Origin: Spirochaetaceae bacterium
GTDB lineage: Bacteria > Spirochaetota > Spirochaetia > CADAEX01
Assembly: GCA_009780675.1 (NCBI GenBank)
Contig: WQZP01000022.1
Location: 1-35,838, forward strand
DNA: 35,838 bases
Direction: 5' to 3'
Position numbers and translations under genes: made by a program. Under the pieces are notes generated by a model that had not been told where the DNA came from, made no database searches, and worked only from the letters and a program-made list of their open reading frames with translations. Shown here piece after piece: positions 16,623 through 23,443 of the stretch (position 1 is the first letter of the stretch; the number at the start of each line of letters is the position of its first letter).

Positions 16623-18287
16623 TTAGCGCAATTCAATGTGATATTTATACCCTTGCTCTGTTAAAAATTTCTGCCTGTTTGATGAAAATTCTTCTTCAAC
16701 AGTATTGTTTGAAACAATGCTGTAAAAATATGCATTTTTCTCTTTTGGCCTTAAAATCCTTCCCAATCTTTGCGCTTCTTCCTGTCTTGACCCAAAACTC
16801 CCGGAAATCTGTATGGCTACCGAAGCATCTGGGAGATCAACTGCGAAATTTGCAACTTTTGACACTATTATGATTTTTTCTTTCCCTTTTTTGAATGCAG
16901 TAAATATTTTTTCCCGTTCATTATTTGGAGTTTGGCCTGTTATTATGGGCACTTTGATCATCTGCTGAATTTTTTTTAGCTGACTTATATATTGTCCAAT
17001 AATAATTATTGAATCTTCTCTGTGATTTTCAATAATATCTTTTACGATTTCAAACTTTATTGGGTTTTCAGCAGCCAGCCGGAATTTTTCCCTTTTATCA
17101 GATATAGCATAGGGGACTTCAAGATTTTGCGGAAGCTCTGTTCTTATTTCAAAACAATTCGCTTCTGCGATCCACCCTTTTTCCTGAAGTGTTTTCCATG
17201 GGCAATCAAATCTTTTGGGACCCACAAGTGAAAAAACATCTGTTTCCCTGCCATCTTCTCTTATAAGCGTAGCTGTAAGCCCAAGTCTGCTTATTGCCTG
17301 AATCTCTGCTGTTACGCGGAAAACAGGAGCTGGCAAAAGGTGAACTTCATCATATATTATCAGTCCCCAATCCCCTTTTCTAAAAATATCAAAGTGGGGA
17401 AATTCAGAGTCTTTGTCCGGCCGCCATGTAAGTATCTGATAGGTTGCAATAGTTATAGGCCGTATAGCTTTTTTAACTCCTGTATATTCACCAATTTGCT
17501 CTTCGTTAAGATTTGTTTTATCAAGCAGCTCATTTTGCCACTGTCTGACTGCTGTAATGTTTGTTGTTAAAATCAATGTATTGGTTTTATATATTTCCAT
17601 AACATTCATCCCAACAACTGTTTTTCCAGAGCCGCAGGCAAGAACAATAGTCCCAAAGCCATTTCCAGGCTGCCCTTCTCCGTAAAATGTAAAAGCAGCT
17701 TCTTTTTGATAATCTCTTACTGAAAAAGAATAACCGCTTAATGTTGTTTCTCTGAATGTTATATCAAGGTGCGCCCCTTTTTTAAGAGGGATTTCATCTT
17801 TTACAGGGTATCCAAGATTTATAAGCTCTTGTTTGACTGTGCCTCTGTCAACAAGTTTAAGGAAAAAAGAATTGTCCTCCATATCTGATAACATAATAAT
17901 TTTAGCAATTTTTTTATGAGCTTTGATTTCATTATAAATTCTTGTATCTGTGACTTTGAGGATGAGTTTGTAAGGGTCATCCGAAGGGAGCAGCACTATT
18001 TTCCCAAAAAGCCCTACACTTTCTTTTATTCTGAATAAAATGTTTTCCGGAATATCATATTTAGACCATTTTTCAAGTCTCTTTATTATATCATCAGGGG
18101 GAATTCCTGCTGATGCAGCATTCCAAAGGGAAAGTGATGATAGTTTATATGTATGGATGTGTTCTGGTGATTTTTCAAGTTCTGCAAAAACTGATATATC
18201 ACTCCTTGCTTCCTCAAAAGCAGGATCATGGACATCGAGTAAAAGAGTAGCATCGCTCTGTATTGTTACAGGCTTGTTTTCTTTCAT
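16623..18287 (-). CDS. XPB/Rad25-type DNA helicase (bacterial XPB)
   Basis: 554 residues, a superfamily 2 helicase of the XPB (ERCC3) branch, which unwinds DNA in repair or transcription-linked processes. Residues 1-150 look like the helicase-associated domain found N-terminally in bacterial XPB (QSDATLLLDV opening). Walker A is CGSGKT (218-223), the DEAH-box variant is DEVH (313-316), motif III is TAT (338-340), and the XPB-specific RED motif (REDGR) is at 343-347. Motif VI is QRLGRILR (506-513). Treponema genomes are known to carry such a helicase. Divergent from serS; no Shine-Dalgarno, with a promoter ending 8 bases from the ATG. Confidence 0.93.
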   Translation of the reverse strand: MKENKPVTIQSDATLLLDVHDPAFEEARSDISVFAELEKSPEHIHTYKLSSLSLWNAASAGIPPDDIIKRLEKWSKYDIPENILFRIKESVGLFGKIVLLPSDDPYKLILKVTDTRIYNEIKAHKKIAKIIMLSDMEDNSFFLKLVDRGTVKQELINLGYPVKDEIPLKKGAHLDITFRETTLSGYSFSVRDYQKEAAFTFYGEGQPGNGFGTIVLACGSGKTVVGMNVMEIYKTNTLILTTNITAVRQWQNELLDKTNLNEEQIGEYTGVKKAIRPITIATYQILTWRPDKDSEFPHFDIFRKGDWGLIIYDEVHLLPAPVFRVTAEIQAISRLGLTATLIREDGRETDVFSLVGPKRFDCPWKTLQEKGWIAEANCFEIRTELPQNLEVPYAISDKREKFRLAAENPIKFEIVKDIIENHREDSIIIIGQYISQLKKIQQMIKVPIITGQTPNNEREKIFTAFKKGKEKIIIVSKVANFAVDLPDASVAIQISGSFGSRQEEAQRLGRILRPKEKNAYFYSIVSNNTVEEEFSSNRQKFLTEQGYKYHIELR

Positions 18288-18295
18288 GTAGACTA

Positions 18296-18324
18296 AGATT
18301 AGGAATTTTTGAAACTTTAGTCAA
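18296..18324 (-). promoter_or_regulatory. Probable leaderless promoter of the XPB helicase
   Basis: On the minus strand: TTGACT (18319-18324), exact 17-base spacer, TAATCT (18296-18301). Eight bases separate the -10 box from the ATG at 18287, so the predicted transcript starts at the start codon. Confidence 0.6.
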
Positions 18325-18371
18325 ACAGATTTACATGGCTGATTAAAGAATTAAATAAAGAGTTATCATTC

Positions 18372-18399
18372 TTGCCATAGCTCTGAATTTTATTATAAA
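18372..18399 (+). promoter_or_regulatory. Probable leaderless promoter of serS
   Basis: TTGCCA (18372-18377), 16-base spacer, TATAAA (18394-18399), then 8 bases to the ATG at 18408. No Shine-Dalgarno. It lies 48 bases from the divergent XPB promoter. Confidence 0.6.
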
Positions 18400-18407
18400 A
18401 TCCAATT

Positions 18408-19697
18408 ATGCTTGATATAAAATTTATTCGTGAAAATCTTGAGTTGGTTAAAAAAAATATAGCAAACAGGAGTATGACTGCGGATGCAGATATCGTAGTA
18501 TCGCTGTATGATGAAAAAAACAGTTTGCAGCAGGAGATTGATTCTCTAAGGCAAAAGAGAAATGCAAATGCAGCTCTTATGAAAGGCAAGCTTTCTGAAG
18601 GAGAAAGAGCTTCTTTAATTGAAGAAGGGAAAGCTCTTAAGGAAAAAATAGCAGAACTTGAAAAGCTTTTTACTGAAAAAGAAGCTGCTTATAATAACGT
18701 AATGCTTGAGATTCCCAACATGGCTCACTCTGCAGCTCCTGTTGGAAAAGAAGATAAAGACAATACAGAAATAAAAAAAGTTGGCGCTGTTCCATCATTT
18801 AATTTTAAGCCAAAAGATCATGTGGAGCTTGGGGAAGCTCTTGATCTTGTTGATTTTGAAACAGCAGCCAAGGTTTCTGGTCCTAAATTTTATTACTTAA
18901 AAAATGAGGCTGTTCTTCTTGAGTTAGCGCTTATGAGATATACTCTTGATATTTTAAGAAAAAAAGATTTTACCCTTATGAGAACGCCTGATATTGCAAA
19001 GGAAGAAATTGCTGCTGGAATAGGTTTTAATCCGCGCGGGGATGAGAGCAATATCTACACGATAGAAGGGACAGGCACTTGTCTTATTGGTACTTCTGAA
19101 ATAACTTTGGGTGGTTACTATGCGGGTAAAATTTTTGATAAATCGAATCTCCCTATAAAGATGGCGGGCATTTCCAGTTGTTTTAGAAGGGAAGCAGGCG
19201 CTGCAGGCAAACACTCCAGAGGGCTTTTTAGAGTGCATCAGTTTACAAAAATTGAGATGTTTATCTATTGTTTGCCGGAAGAGTCTGATTCATTCCATGA
19301 GTATATTCTTGGAGTGGAAGAAGAAATTTTTCAGGGGCTTGGCCTTCCGTACAGGGTTGTTGATACTTGCACTGGTGATCTTGGCGCATCTGCATACAGG
19401 AAGTTTGATATTGAAGCATGGATGCCGGGGCGCGAAAATGGCGGAGACTGGGGAGAGGTTACAAGCACTTCTAACTGTACAGATTTTCAGTCAAGGCGTC
19501 TTGGGATAAGATACAAGGCGGATAACGGCAATAAGTTTGTGCATATGTTGAATGGCACTGCGATGGCTCTTTCCCGCGCTCTTGTATGTATATTCGAGAA
19601 TTTTCAGCAGGAAGATGGTTCCATACTTATTCCCGAAAAACTTGTTCCATATACGGGCTTCGACAGAATTAGCAGCATGGACGCTGCCAAGCGATAG
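18408..19697 (+). CDS. serS: Seryl-tRNA synthetase
   Basis: 429 residues, a class II synthetase that charges tRNA-Ser. An N-terminal antiparallel coiled coil (about 30-105) binds the tRNA long arm. Then come the serine-pocket TSE (GTSEITL), motif 2 (CFRREAGAAGKHSRGLFRVHQF) and motif 3 (NGTAMALSRALVCIFENFQ). Families usually end shortly after the VPY-G motif; here VPYTGFDRI is followed by SSMDAAKR, and those last codons lie in a repeated hairpin element (19672-19711) also found upstream of the ABC-F gene. The ATG is preceded by a probable leaderless promoter instead of a ribosome-binding site. Confidence 0.97.
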   Translation: MLDIKFIRENLELVKKNIANRSMTADADIVVSLYDEKNSLQQEIDSLRQKRNANAALMKGKLSEGERASLIEEGKALKEKIAELEKLFTEKEAAYNNVMLEIPNMAHSAAPVGKEDKDNTEIKKVGAVPSFNFKPKDHVELGEALDLVDFETAAKVSGPKFYYLKNEAVLLELALMRYTLDILRKKDFTLMRTPDIAKEEIAAGIGFNPRGDESNIYTIEGTGTCLIGTSEITLGGYYAGKIFDKSNLPIKMAGISSCFRREAGAAGKHSRGLFRVHQFTKIEMFIYCLPEESDSFHEYILGVEEEIFQGLGLPYRVVDTCTGDLGASAYRKFDIEAWMPGRENGGDWGEVTSTSNCTDFQSRRLGIRYKADNGNKFVHMLNGTAMALSRALVCIFENFQQEDGSILIPEKLVPYTGFDRISSMDAAKR

Positions 19698-19711
19698 AGC
19701 GCGGGGTGGCA
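19672..19711. repeat. Dispersed hairpin element, short copy (overlaps the serS stop)
   Basis: The GCAGC-ATGGAC-GCTGC hairpin is followed by CAAGCGATAGAGCGCGGGG. Bases 19683-19711 match 34055-34083 at 27 of 29 positions, and 19672-19684 matches the left part of that longer element (33943-33955) at 12 of 13 positions. The copy supplies the last codons and stop of serS. Confidence 0.75.
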
Positions 19712-19752
19712 CGACACCTCTGCAAATTCATCCTTTTATGTATGTTTTTTCC

Positions 19753-20076
19753 TTATAGCAACTCTATTCCAGTTGCCAGAATTTCCCGAACAAAAGGGTT
19801 GCCCCGCTGTATCTCGGATATTTCAAATACAATCGGTTCAAAACCTATATGGCAATACTTTTCTCCGCCAATCCCAAGAATTTGAGCTACCAAATCAACC
19901 TTGCGTTTTCCGTTATAACTTTTTAGAAAAAAGCAAATATCAACATCACTGAGTTCGGTTGCGGTTTTTCTGGCACATGAGCCAAAAAGTATTGCTTTTT
20001 CTATGGGCAGTTCACGACTTACATCAACAGCATAGTCTCGCGCTACTTTGCTGACGGCTTCAAGGTCAATAGCCAT
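19753..20076 (-). CDS. MNT-type minimal nucleotidyltransferase (antitoxin-like)
   Basis: 107 residues. The nucleotidyltransferase signature GSx10DxD is complete: FGSCARKTATELSDVDI, with G32-S33 and D44/D46, and D61 as the probable third carboxylate. In studied MntA/HepT pairs the MNT partner is an antitoxin that AMPylates the HEPN toxin. Here it overlaps the preceding HEPN gene by 34 bases, so the two are translationally coupled. The ATG at 20076 gives the full N-terminal helix. Role inferred from family and partner. Confidence 0.88.
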   Translation of the reverse strand: MAIDLEAVSKVARDYAVDVSRELPIEKAILFGSCARKTATELSDVDICFFLKSYNGKRKVDLVAQILGIGGEKYCHIGFEPIVFEISEIQRGNPFVREILATGIELL

Positions 20077-20453
20077 GAGAACACCTCCCTGGTCTTTTTT
20101 AGAATTTGCTCTGCCTCACTTTTATCGGTCTGTCGCTCTGGGCTGTTTTCGAAATCCGGATACCTATATGTAATATACTGAGCTGAAAGGGAATCAAAAA
20201 ATCGCAGATTATCTTCGCTAATAACTATTGGCAATTTATCTTTAAATCGGGAAACAATAGTTTTGATATTATGAATTTTTGGAACATTATCATCAAGGTA
20301 TAGGGTATATAATCCTTTACAACATTTTTCTATTGCTTGTTGGCACATAAATATTACATAAAACCAGCGTTCCGTTGAAAACATTGCGGTAGCAGTATCA
20401 AGGTCGTATTGAGCCAATTCAAGCCAATAGGTATATTTTTCCTCGTTTGTCAT
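20043..20453 (-). CDS. HEPN-domain protein (partner of MNT nucleotidyltransferase)
   Basis: 136 residues, all-helical HEPN fold. WLELAQYDLDTA at the N-terminus, the CQQAIEKCCKGLY helix, the KIHNI turn and the late YITYRYPDF motif are diagnostic. HEPN toxins usually cleave RNA through an R-x4-6-H motif. Here the only histidine is H61 in KIHNI and no arginine precedes it at that distance, so the ribonuclease motif appears to be missing. It is the first gene of the HEPN/MNT pair, with a promoter candidate at 20473-20502. It may be an inactive, regulatory or differently acting relative. Confidence 0.88.
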   Translation of the reverse strand: MTNEEKYTYWLELAQYDLDTATAMFSTERWFYVIFMCQQAIEKCCKGLYTLYLDDNVPKIHNIKTIVSRFKDKLPIVISEDNLRFFDSLSAQYITYRYPDFENSPERQTDKSEAEQILKKTREVFSWLLTLKPSAK

Positions 20454-20472
20454 AAAAGCACCATTTGCTATT

Positions 20473-20502
20473 ACTATAGTATAGGGCAGATGGTATATGC
20501 AA
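20473..20502 (-). promoter_or_regulatory. Promoter candidate for the HEPN/MNT pair
   Basis: On the minus strand: TTGCAT (20497-20502), 18-base spacer, TATAGT (20473-20478), 19 bases from the ATG. It lies in the 62-base gap after the DUF3943 gene, so the pair can be transcribed on its own. Confidence 0.45.
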
Positions 20503-20515
20503 GTAAATTATTGGC

Positions 20516-21940
20516 CTACATATTTCTGGCAATGAACAGTTTTAGTGAGTCGTTCTTTTTTCTGGTATTTGGAAACTCGCTGAATCTTCCCCACTCCCTT
20601 GCAAAAGAACTGGTAATGCCCAGAGAAACATGGTTTGAAACAGAGCGGGAATAGGTAAGGTCTGTAAACAGCCAAAGAACAGTTCCGCTCGAAAGAGCGC
20701 TTGTTCCCGGATATGGCCATAACACATAAAAGAGGAAATCTGTGTCTACCCTGCCCAGCCTGTTGTTTGCCAAATTAAAAAATAGTTTTGAATTGATACC
20801 ATACCCGTAGTTTCTTAGGTCATAATGGTATCTGTCCGAATAGGGATTGAATGATCCATCAGGCGAATAGTAGTTGGATGCGCCCCAGAAAGTAAGCGCT
20901 GCGTGGCCTTTTACTTCCATAATAGTATTTTCGGAAAACAAATATTGATACTTTGCTGTCCATCCCAAAGCATTGCTGAACATATCAATGGTGCTGTTGT
21001 ATATGCCAAATTCCCCAAGAGATATAAAGTCAAGGTGCATGGAAAGGCCTGTGCTCATTGCAGCGTTATGAGTATGTATGGGTGAAAATGAAAACAGGTA
21101 GCCATCGGAAATAAAGCGGTAATTAAGATAGCTGCCTGGATTTATGCCAAAGGATGCAGAAAGCTCAAAGTGGCGATAGGGGACAAAAGTGTTTTGGTCA
21201 AAGGGGTTGCCGTAGATGATATCGAGGCTAATATCTGCAAACTGTCGGTTATTAAGGGAAAAGAGATTCTCCTGAGTGTCTGTGCGCGAATAATGGGTTC
21301 TGACAATGCCTGTTGCAACAGAGGTTTGAAGCTTATAGAGATTTTTGCCTGTGTCAGGAGCTTGCCGGCCACCAGTCACGAAGATGTGGAAGCCGCCCAT
21401 AGGGTTGATAAGAAATGTCAAAGGTAACGGTGAGCCTGCTGTATGAGCTTCCAAATGTAATCGGTACAACATTTCCCCCATAGCCATCGATCCGGGAATA
21501 GTAGTAAGGACATCATTGATAGATGCCCGCTTTGATTCCCCCATGGTTTCCCATGTAAGGCTGCCGAGGGAGCTAAAAAATAGGGATTGATAAAATCCGA
21601 ATCCATTGACCCGTCCTGCAGTAAAATAGATTGCCCCTTGATATGGATGGCCTAACTGATTTACCAAAAAACCATCAGTATCTTCCCACTCCCAGGGGAG
21701 AGTGAAGTTATCCCTGATCGTTTGCGGTGTTGGAGTGGCCCATTGAAACCCAATGATTCTATTAGCTGACATAAGGACCAAATTGCTCAGGAGGGTTTCT
21801 CCGCTTGCGATAAGTCCGGATATTGCGATATCCCTTGAACTTCTGGGACCAGGCTTATCCCAGTCTTCGGTCAAAGAAAAAACAAATTGCTTTTGCATCA
21901 ATAACAGCAAGCATAACAGAATACACTTTATTTTATTCAC
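20516..21940 (-). CDS. DUF3943 family outer-membrane protein
   Basis: 474 residues starting at GTG 21940, chosen because GGAGG lies 7 bases upstream. Signal peptide at residues 1-22. The DUF3943 signature begins with NQLGHPYQGAIYF (residues 94-106) and continues through GFYQSLFFSSLGSLTWE; the rest is rich in amphipathic beta strands, consistent with an outer-membrane barrel. Function is not established for the family. It lies 18 bases after mntP on the same strand, so the two are probably co-transcribed. Confidence 0.82.
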   Translation of the reverse strand: MNKIKCILLCLLLLMQKQFVFSLTEDWDKPGPRSSRDIAISGLIASGETLLSNLVLMSANRIIGFQWATPTPQTIRDNFTLPWEWEDTDGFLVNQLGHPYQGAIYFTAGRVNGFGFYQSLFFSSLGSLTWETMGESKRASINDVLTTIPGSMAMGEMLYRLHLEAHTAGSPLPLTFLINPMGGFHIFVTGGRQAPDTGKNLYKLQTSVATGIVRTHYSRTDTQENLFSLNNRQFADISLDIIYGNPFDQNTFVPYRHFELSASFGINPGSYLNYRFISDGYLFSFSPIHTHNAAMSTGLSMHLDFISLGEFGIYNSTIDMFSNALGWTAKYQYLFSENTIMEVKGHAALTFWGASNYYSPDGSFNPYSDRYHYDLRNYGYGINSKLFFNLANNRLGRVDTDFLFYVLWPYPGTSALSSGTVLWLFTDLTYSRSVSNHVSLGITSSFAREWGRFSEFPNTRKKNDSLKLFIARNM

Positions 21941-21947
21941 TCCAATT

Positions 21948-21952
21948 CCTCC
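21948..21952 (-). promoter_or_regulatory. Shine-Dalgarno fixing the GTG start of the DUF3943 gene
   Basis: GGAGG on the minus strand, 7 bases from GTG 21938-21940. It lies in the short gap between mntP and this gene. Confidence 0.75.
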
Positions 21953-21958
21953 GTAAGA

Positions 21959-22525
21959 TCAAGCAGCCCATACAATTCCGGAAATCAAAATTCTTAATCC
22001 TATAAGGATAAGAACTATGCCACCTGCGATGCCAAGTTTTTTCTCAAACATATAACCCAGTCTGTCTCCAATATGAACACCCATAAAGCAGACAAAAAAA
22101 GTTACAAAACCTATTATTGCAGCAGGCAAGAATATATTTATACCAATAAGAGAGAAAGTCAATCCAACAGCAAGAGCATCTATGCTTGTGGCAATAGATA
22201 GAGTCAGCAGCGTGGTAATACCAGGTTTTTTTTCCTGCTGATTATCTTTTTTCCCAAAAATTGACTCATATATCATTTTACCGCCAACTATTGCAAGAAG
22301 TATAAATGCAATCCAGTGGCTTATATTTTCAATATATCCTTTAAAAAGAGGCCCTATGCTCCATCCAATAATAGGCATAATAGCCTGAAAGCTGCCAAAT
22401 GAAAATGCAATTACAAAAGCCTGCCTGAATTTTATGCTTTTAGCAGTGACCCCTTTAATGACAGATACAGCAAAAGCATCCATAGAAAGGGCAAGCGCAA
22501 TCCCCAATATATAAATAATATTCAA
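21959..22525 (-). CDS. mntP: Manganese efflux pump MntP
   Basis: 188 residues when started at TTG 22525. An in-frame ATG at 22570 would add 15 residues, but its codons contain the AGGAG at 22536-22540, and the family begins immediately before the first helix (NIIYILGIALALSMDAFAV). The two conserved halves each carry the aspartate motif, SMDAFAVS (D16) and SIDALAVG, in a six-helix inner-membrane protein that exports Mn(II). The upstream gap to plsC is about 90 bases and shows no yybP-ykoY-like riboswitch. First gene of a likely pair with the DUF3943 gene. Confidence 0.92.
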   Translation of the reverse strand: MNIIYILGIALALSMDAFAVSVIKGVTAKSIKFRQAFVIAFSFGSFQAIMPIIGWSIGPLFKGYIENISHWIAFILLAIVGGKMIYESIFGKKDNQQEKKPGITTLLTLSIATSIDALAVGLTFSLIGINIFLPAAIIGFVTFFVCFMGVHIGDRLGYMFEKKLGIAGGIVLILIGLRILISGIVWAA

Positions 22526-22535
22526 AAGAACAAAT

Positions 22536-22540
22536 CTCCT
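22536..22540 (-). promoter_or_regulatory. Shine-Dalgarno deciding a TTG start for mntP
   Basis: AGGAG on the minus strand, 10 bases ahead of TTG 22523-22525. The upstream ATG at 22570 has no comparable site. Confidence 0.6.
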
Positions 22541-22601
22541 ATATAAACCCGCAGGGAGAATAAAAACCAATCTGATTGTAGAAAAATAATTTATTATTTT
22601 A

Positions 22602-22607
22602 TATACT
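22602..22607 (+). promoter_or_regulatory. -10 box candidate of plsC, very short leader
   Basis: TATACT ends 10 bases before the ATG at 22618, and no Shine-Dalgarno is present. The -35 region is poor (TTGTAG would need a 20-base spacer), so this is the weakest of the leaderless-type sites. Confidence 0.35.
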
Positions 22608-22617
22608 ATTTACTATT

Positions 22618-23439
22618 ATGAAAGTTAAATTAACACAAGTTGATGAAATAAAACAAATGTTTTCTGTGAACGATTTTATCACAGAAGCCAGTCAGGGAAT
22701 AGGCAACAAACCCGAAAAAAAATTATCTATTTTCAAAACTTTTTCTTTTTATATTAGTTTTATAAAATTGGTATTTTCTTTGCGCAAGGCTGTTTTGAAA
22801 AATAAATGGACTCAGGAGCTTTTTATACAATATTGTTTTCAAGTTATAAAGATTTCCGAAAAGATCGGGGCAAGGTTTGAAGTAAAAGGGCTTGATAACC
22901 TTAGAAAAGAGCAGGGTCCTTTTGTTTTTGTTGGTAATCACATGAGCACTCTTGAGACAGTTATATTCCCTGTTATTATAGGCGCCATAATGAATGTAAC
23001 TTACGTTGTAAAACAAAGCCTTGTAAAGGGTTCAATATTTGGTCCTATAATGAGAACACGGAATCCAATTGCTGTAGAGAGAAAAGACCCAAGAAAAGAT
23101 CTTGATATGGTTTTAACAAAAGGGACTGAACTTCTTTCAGAAGGCTGCTCTGTTGTTATTTTCCCGCAAGCAACAAGAACGCCCCTCTTTGAGCCTGATA
23201 AATTTAATTCCCTTGGGATAAAACTTGCAAAAAGAGCAGGGGTTCCTGTAATTCCTGTTGCTTTAAAAACAGATTTTTGGGAAAACGGAAAATTGGTAAG
23301 CACTATTGGAAATCTTTATCCAGGCAGAACTGTTCACATAGAGTTTGGAGCGCCTGTAAAAATTGAAGGGGCTGGTAAAAAAGAACATGAAGGGATAATT
23401 ACTTTTATAAAAACCCATTTTGATAGCTGGAAGAAGTAA
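22618..23439 (+). CDS. 1-acyl-sn-glycerol-3-phosphate acyltransferase (PlsC-like)
   Basis: 273 residues, acylates lysophosphatidate or a related acceptor in phospholipid synthesis. The active-site motif is NHMSTLE, an HX4E (H108, E113) instead of the usual HX4D. The second acyltransferase motif, VIFPQATRT (about 180-188), replaces the common FPEGTR. Both changes fit what I recall of treponemal PlsC proteins, so the enzyme is probably active. N-terminal hydrophobic stretch FSFYISFIKLVFSL suggests membrane association. The next gene starts 4 bases after its stop, indicating a two-gene operon. Confidence 0.87.
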   Translation: MKVKLTQVDEIKQMFSVNDFITEASQGIGNKPEKKLSIFKTFSFYISFIKLVFSLRKAVLKNKWTQELFIQYCFQVIKISEKIGARFEVKGLDNLRKEQGPFVFVGNHMSTLETVIFPVIIGAIMNVTYVVKQSLVKGSIFGPIMRTRNPIAVERKDPRKDLDMVLTKGTELLSEGCSVVIFPQATRTPLFEPDKFNSLGIKLAKRAGVPVIPVALKTDFWENGKLVSTIGNLYPGRTVHIEFGAPVKIEGAGKKEHEGIITFIKTHFDSWKK

Positions 23440-23443
23440 TTAT

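Noticed and set aside
22526-22617. Manganese riboswitch (yybP-ykoY type) upstream of mntP
   Set aside because: The gap is about 90 AT-rich bases shared with the divergent plsC promoter, with no paired-stem architecture visible.
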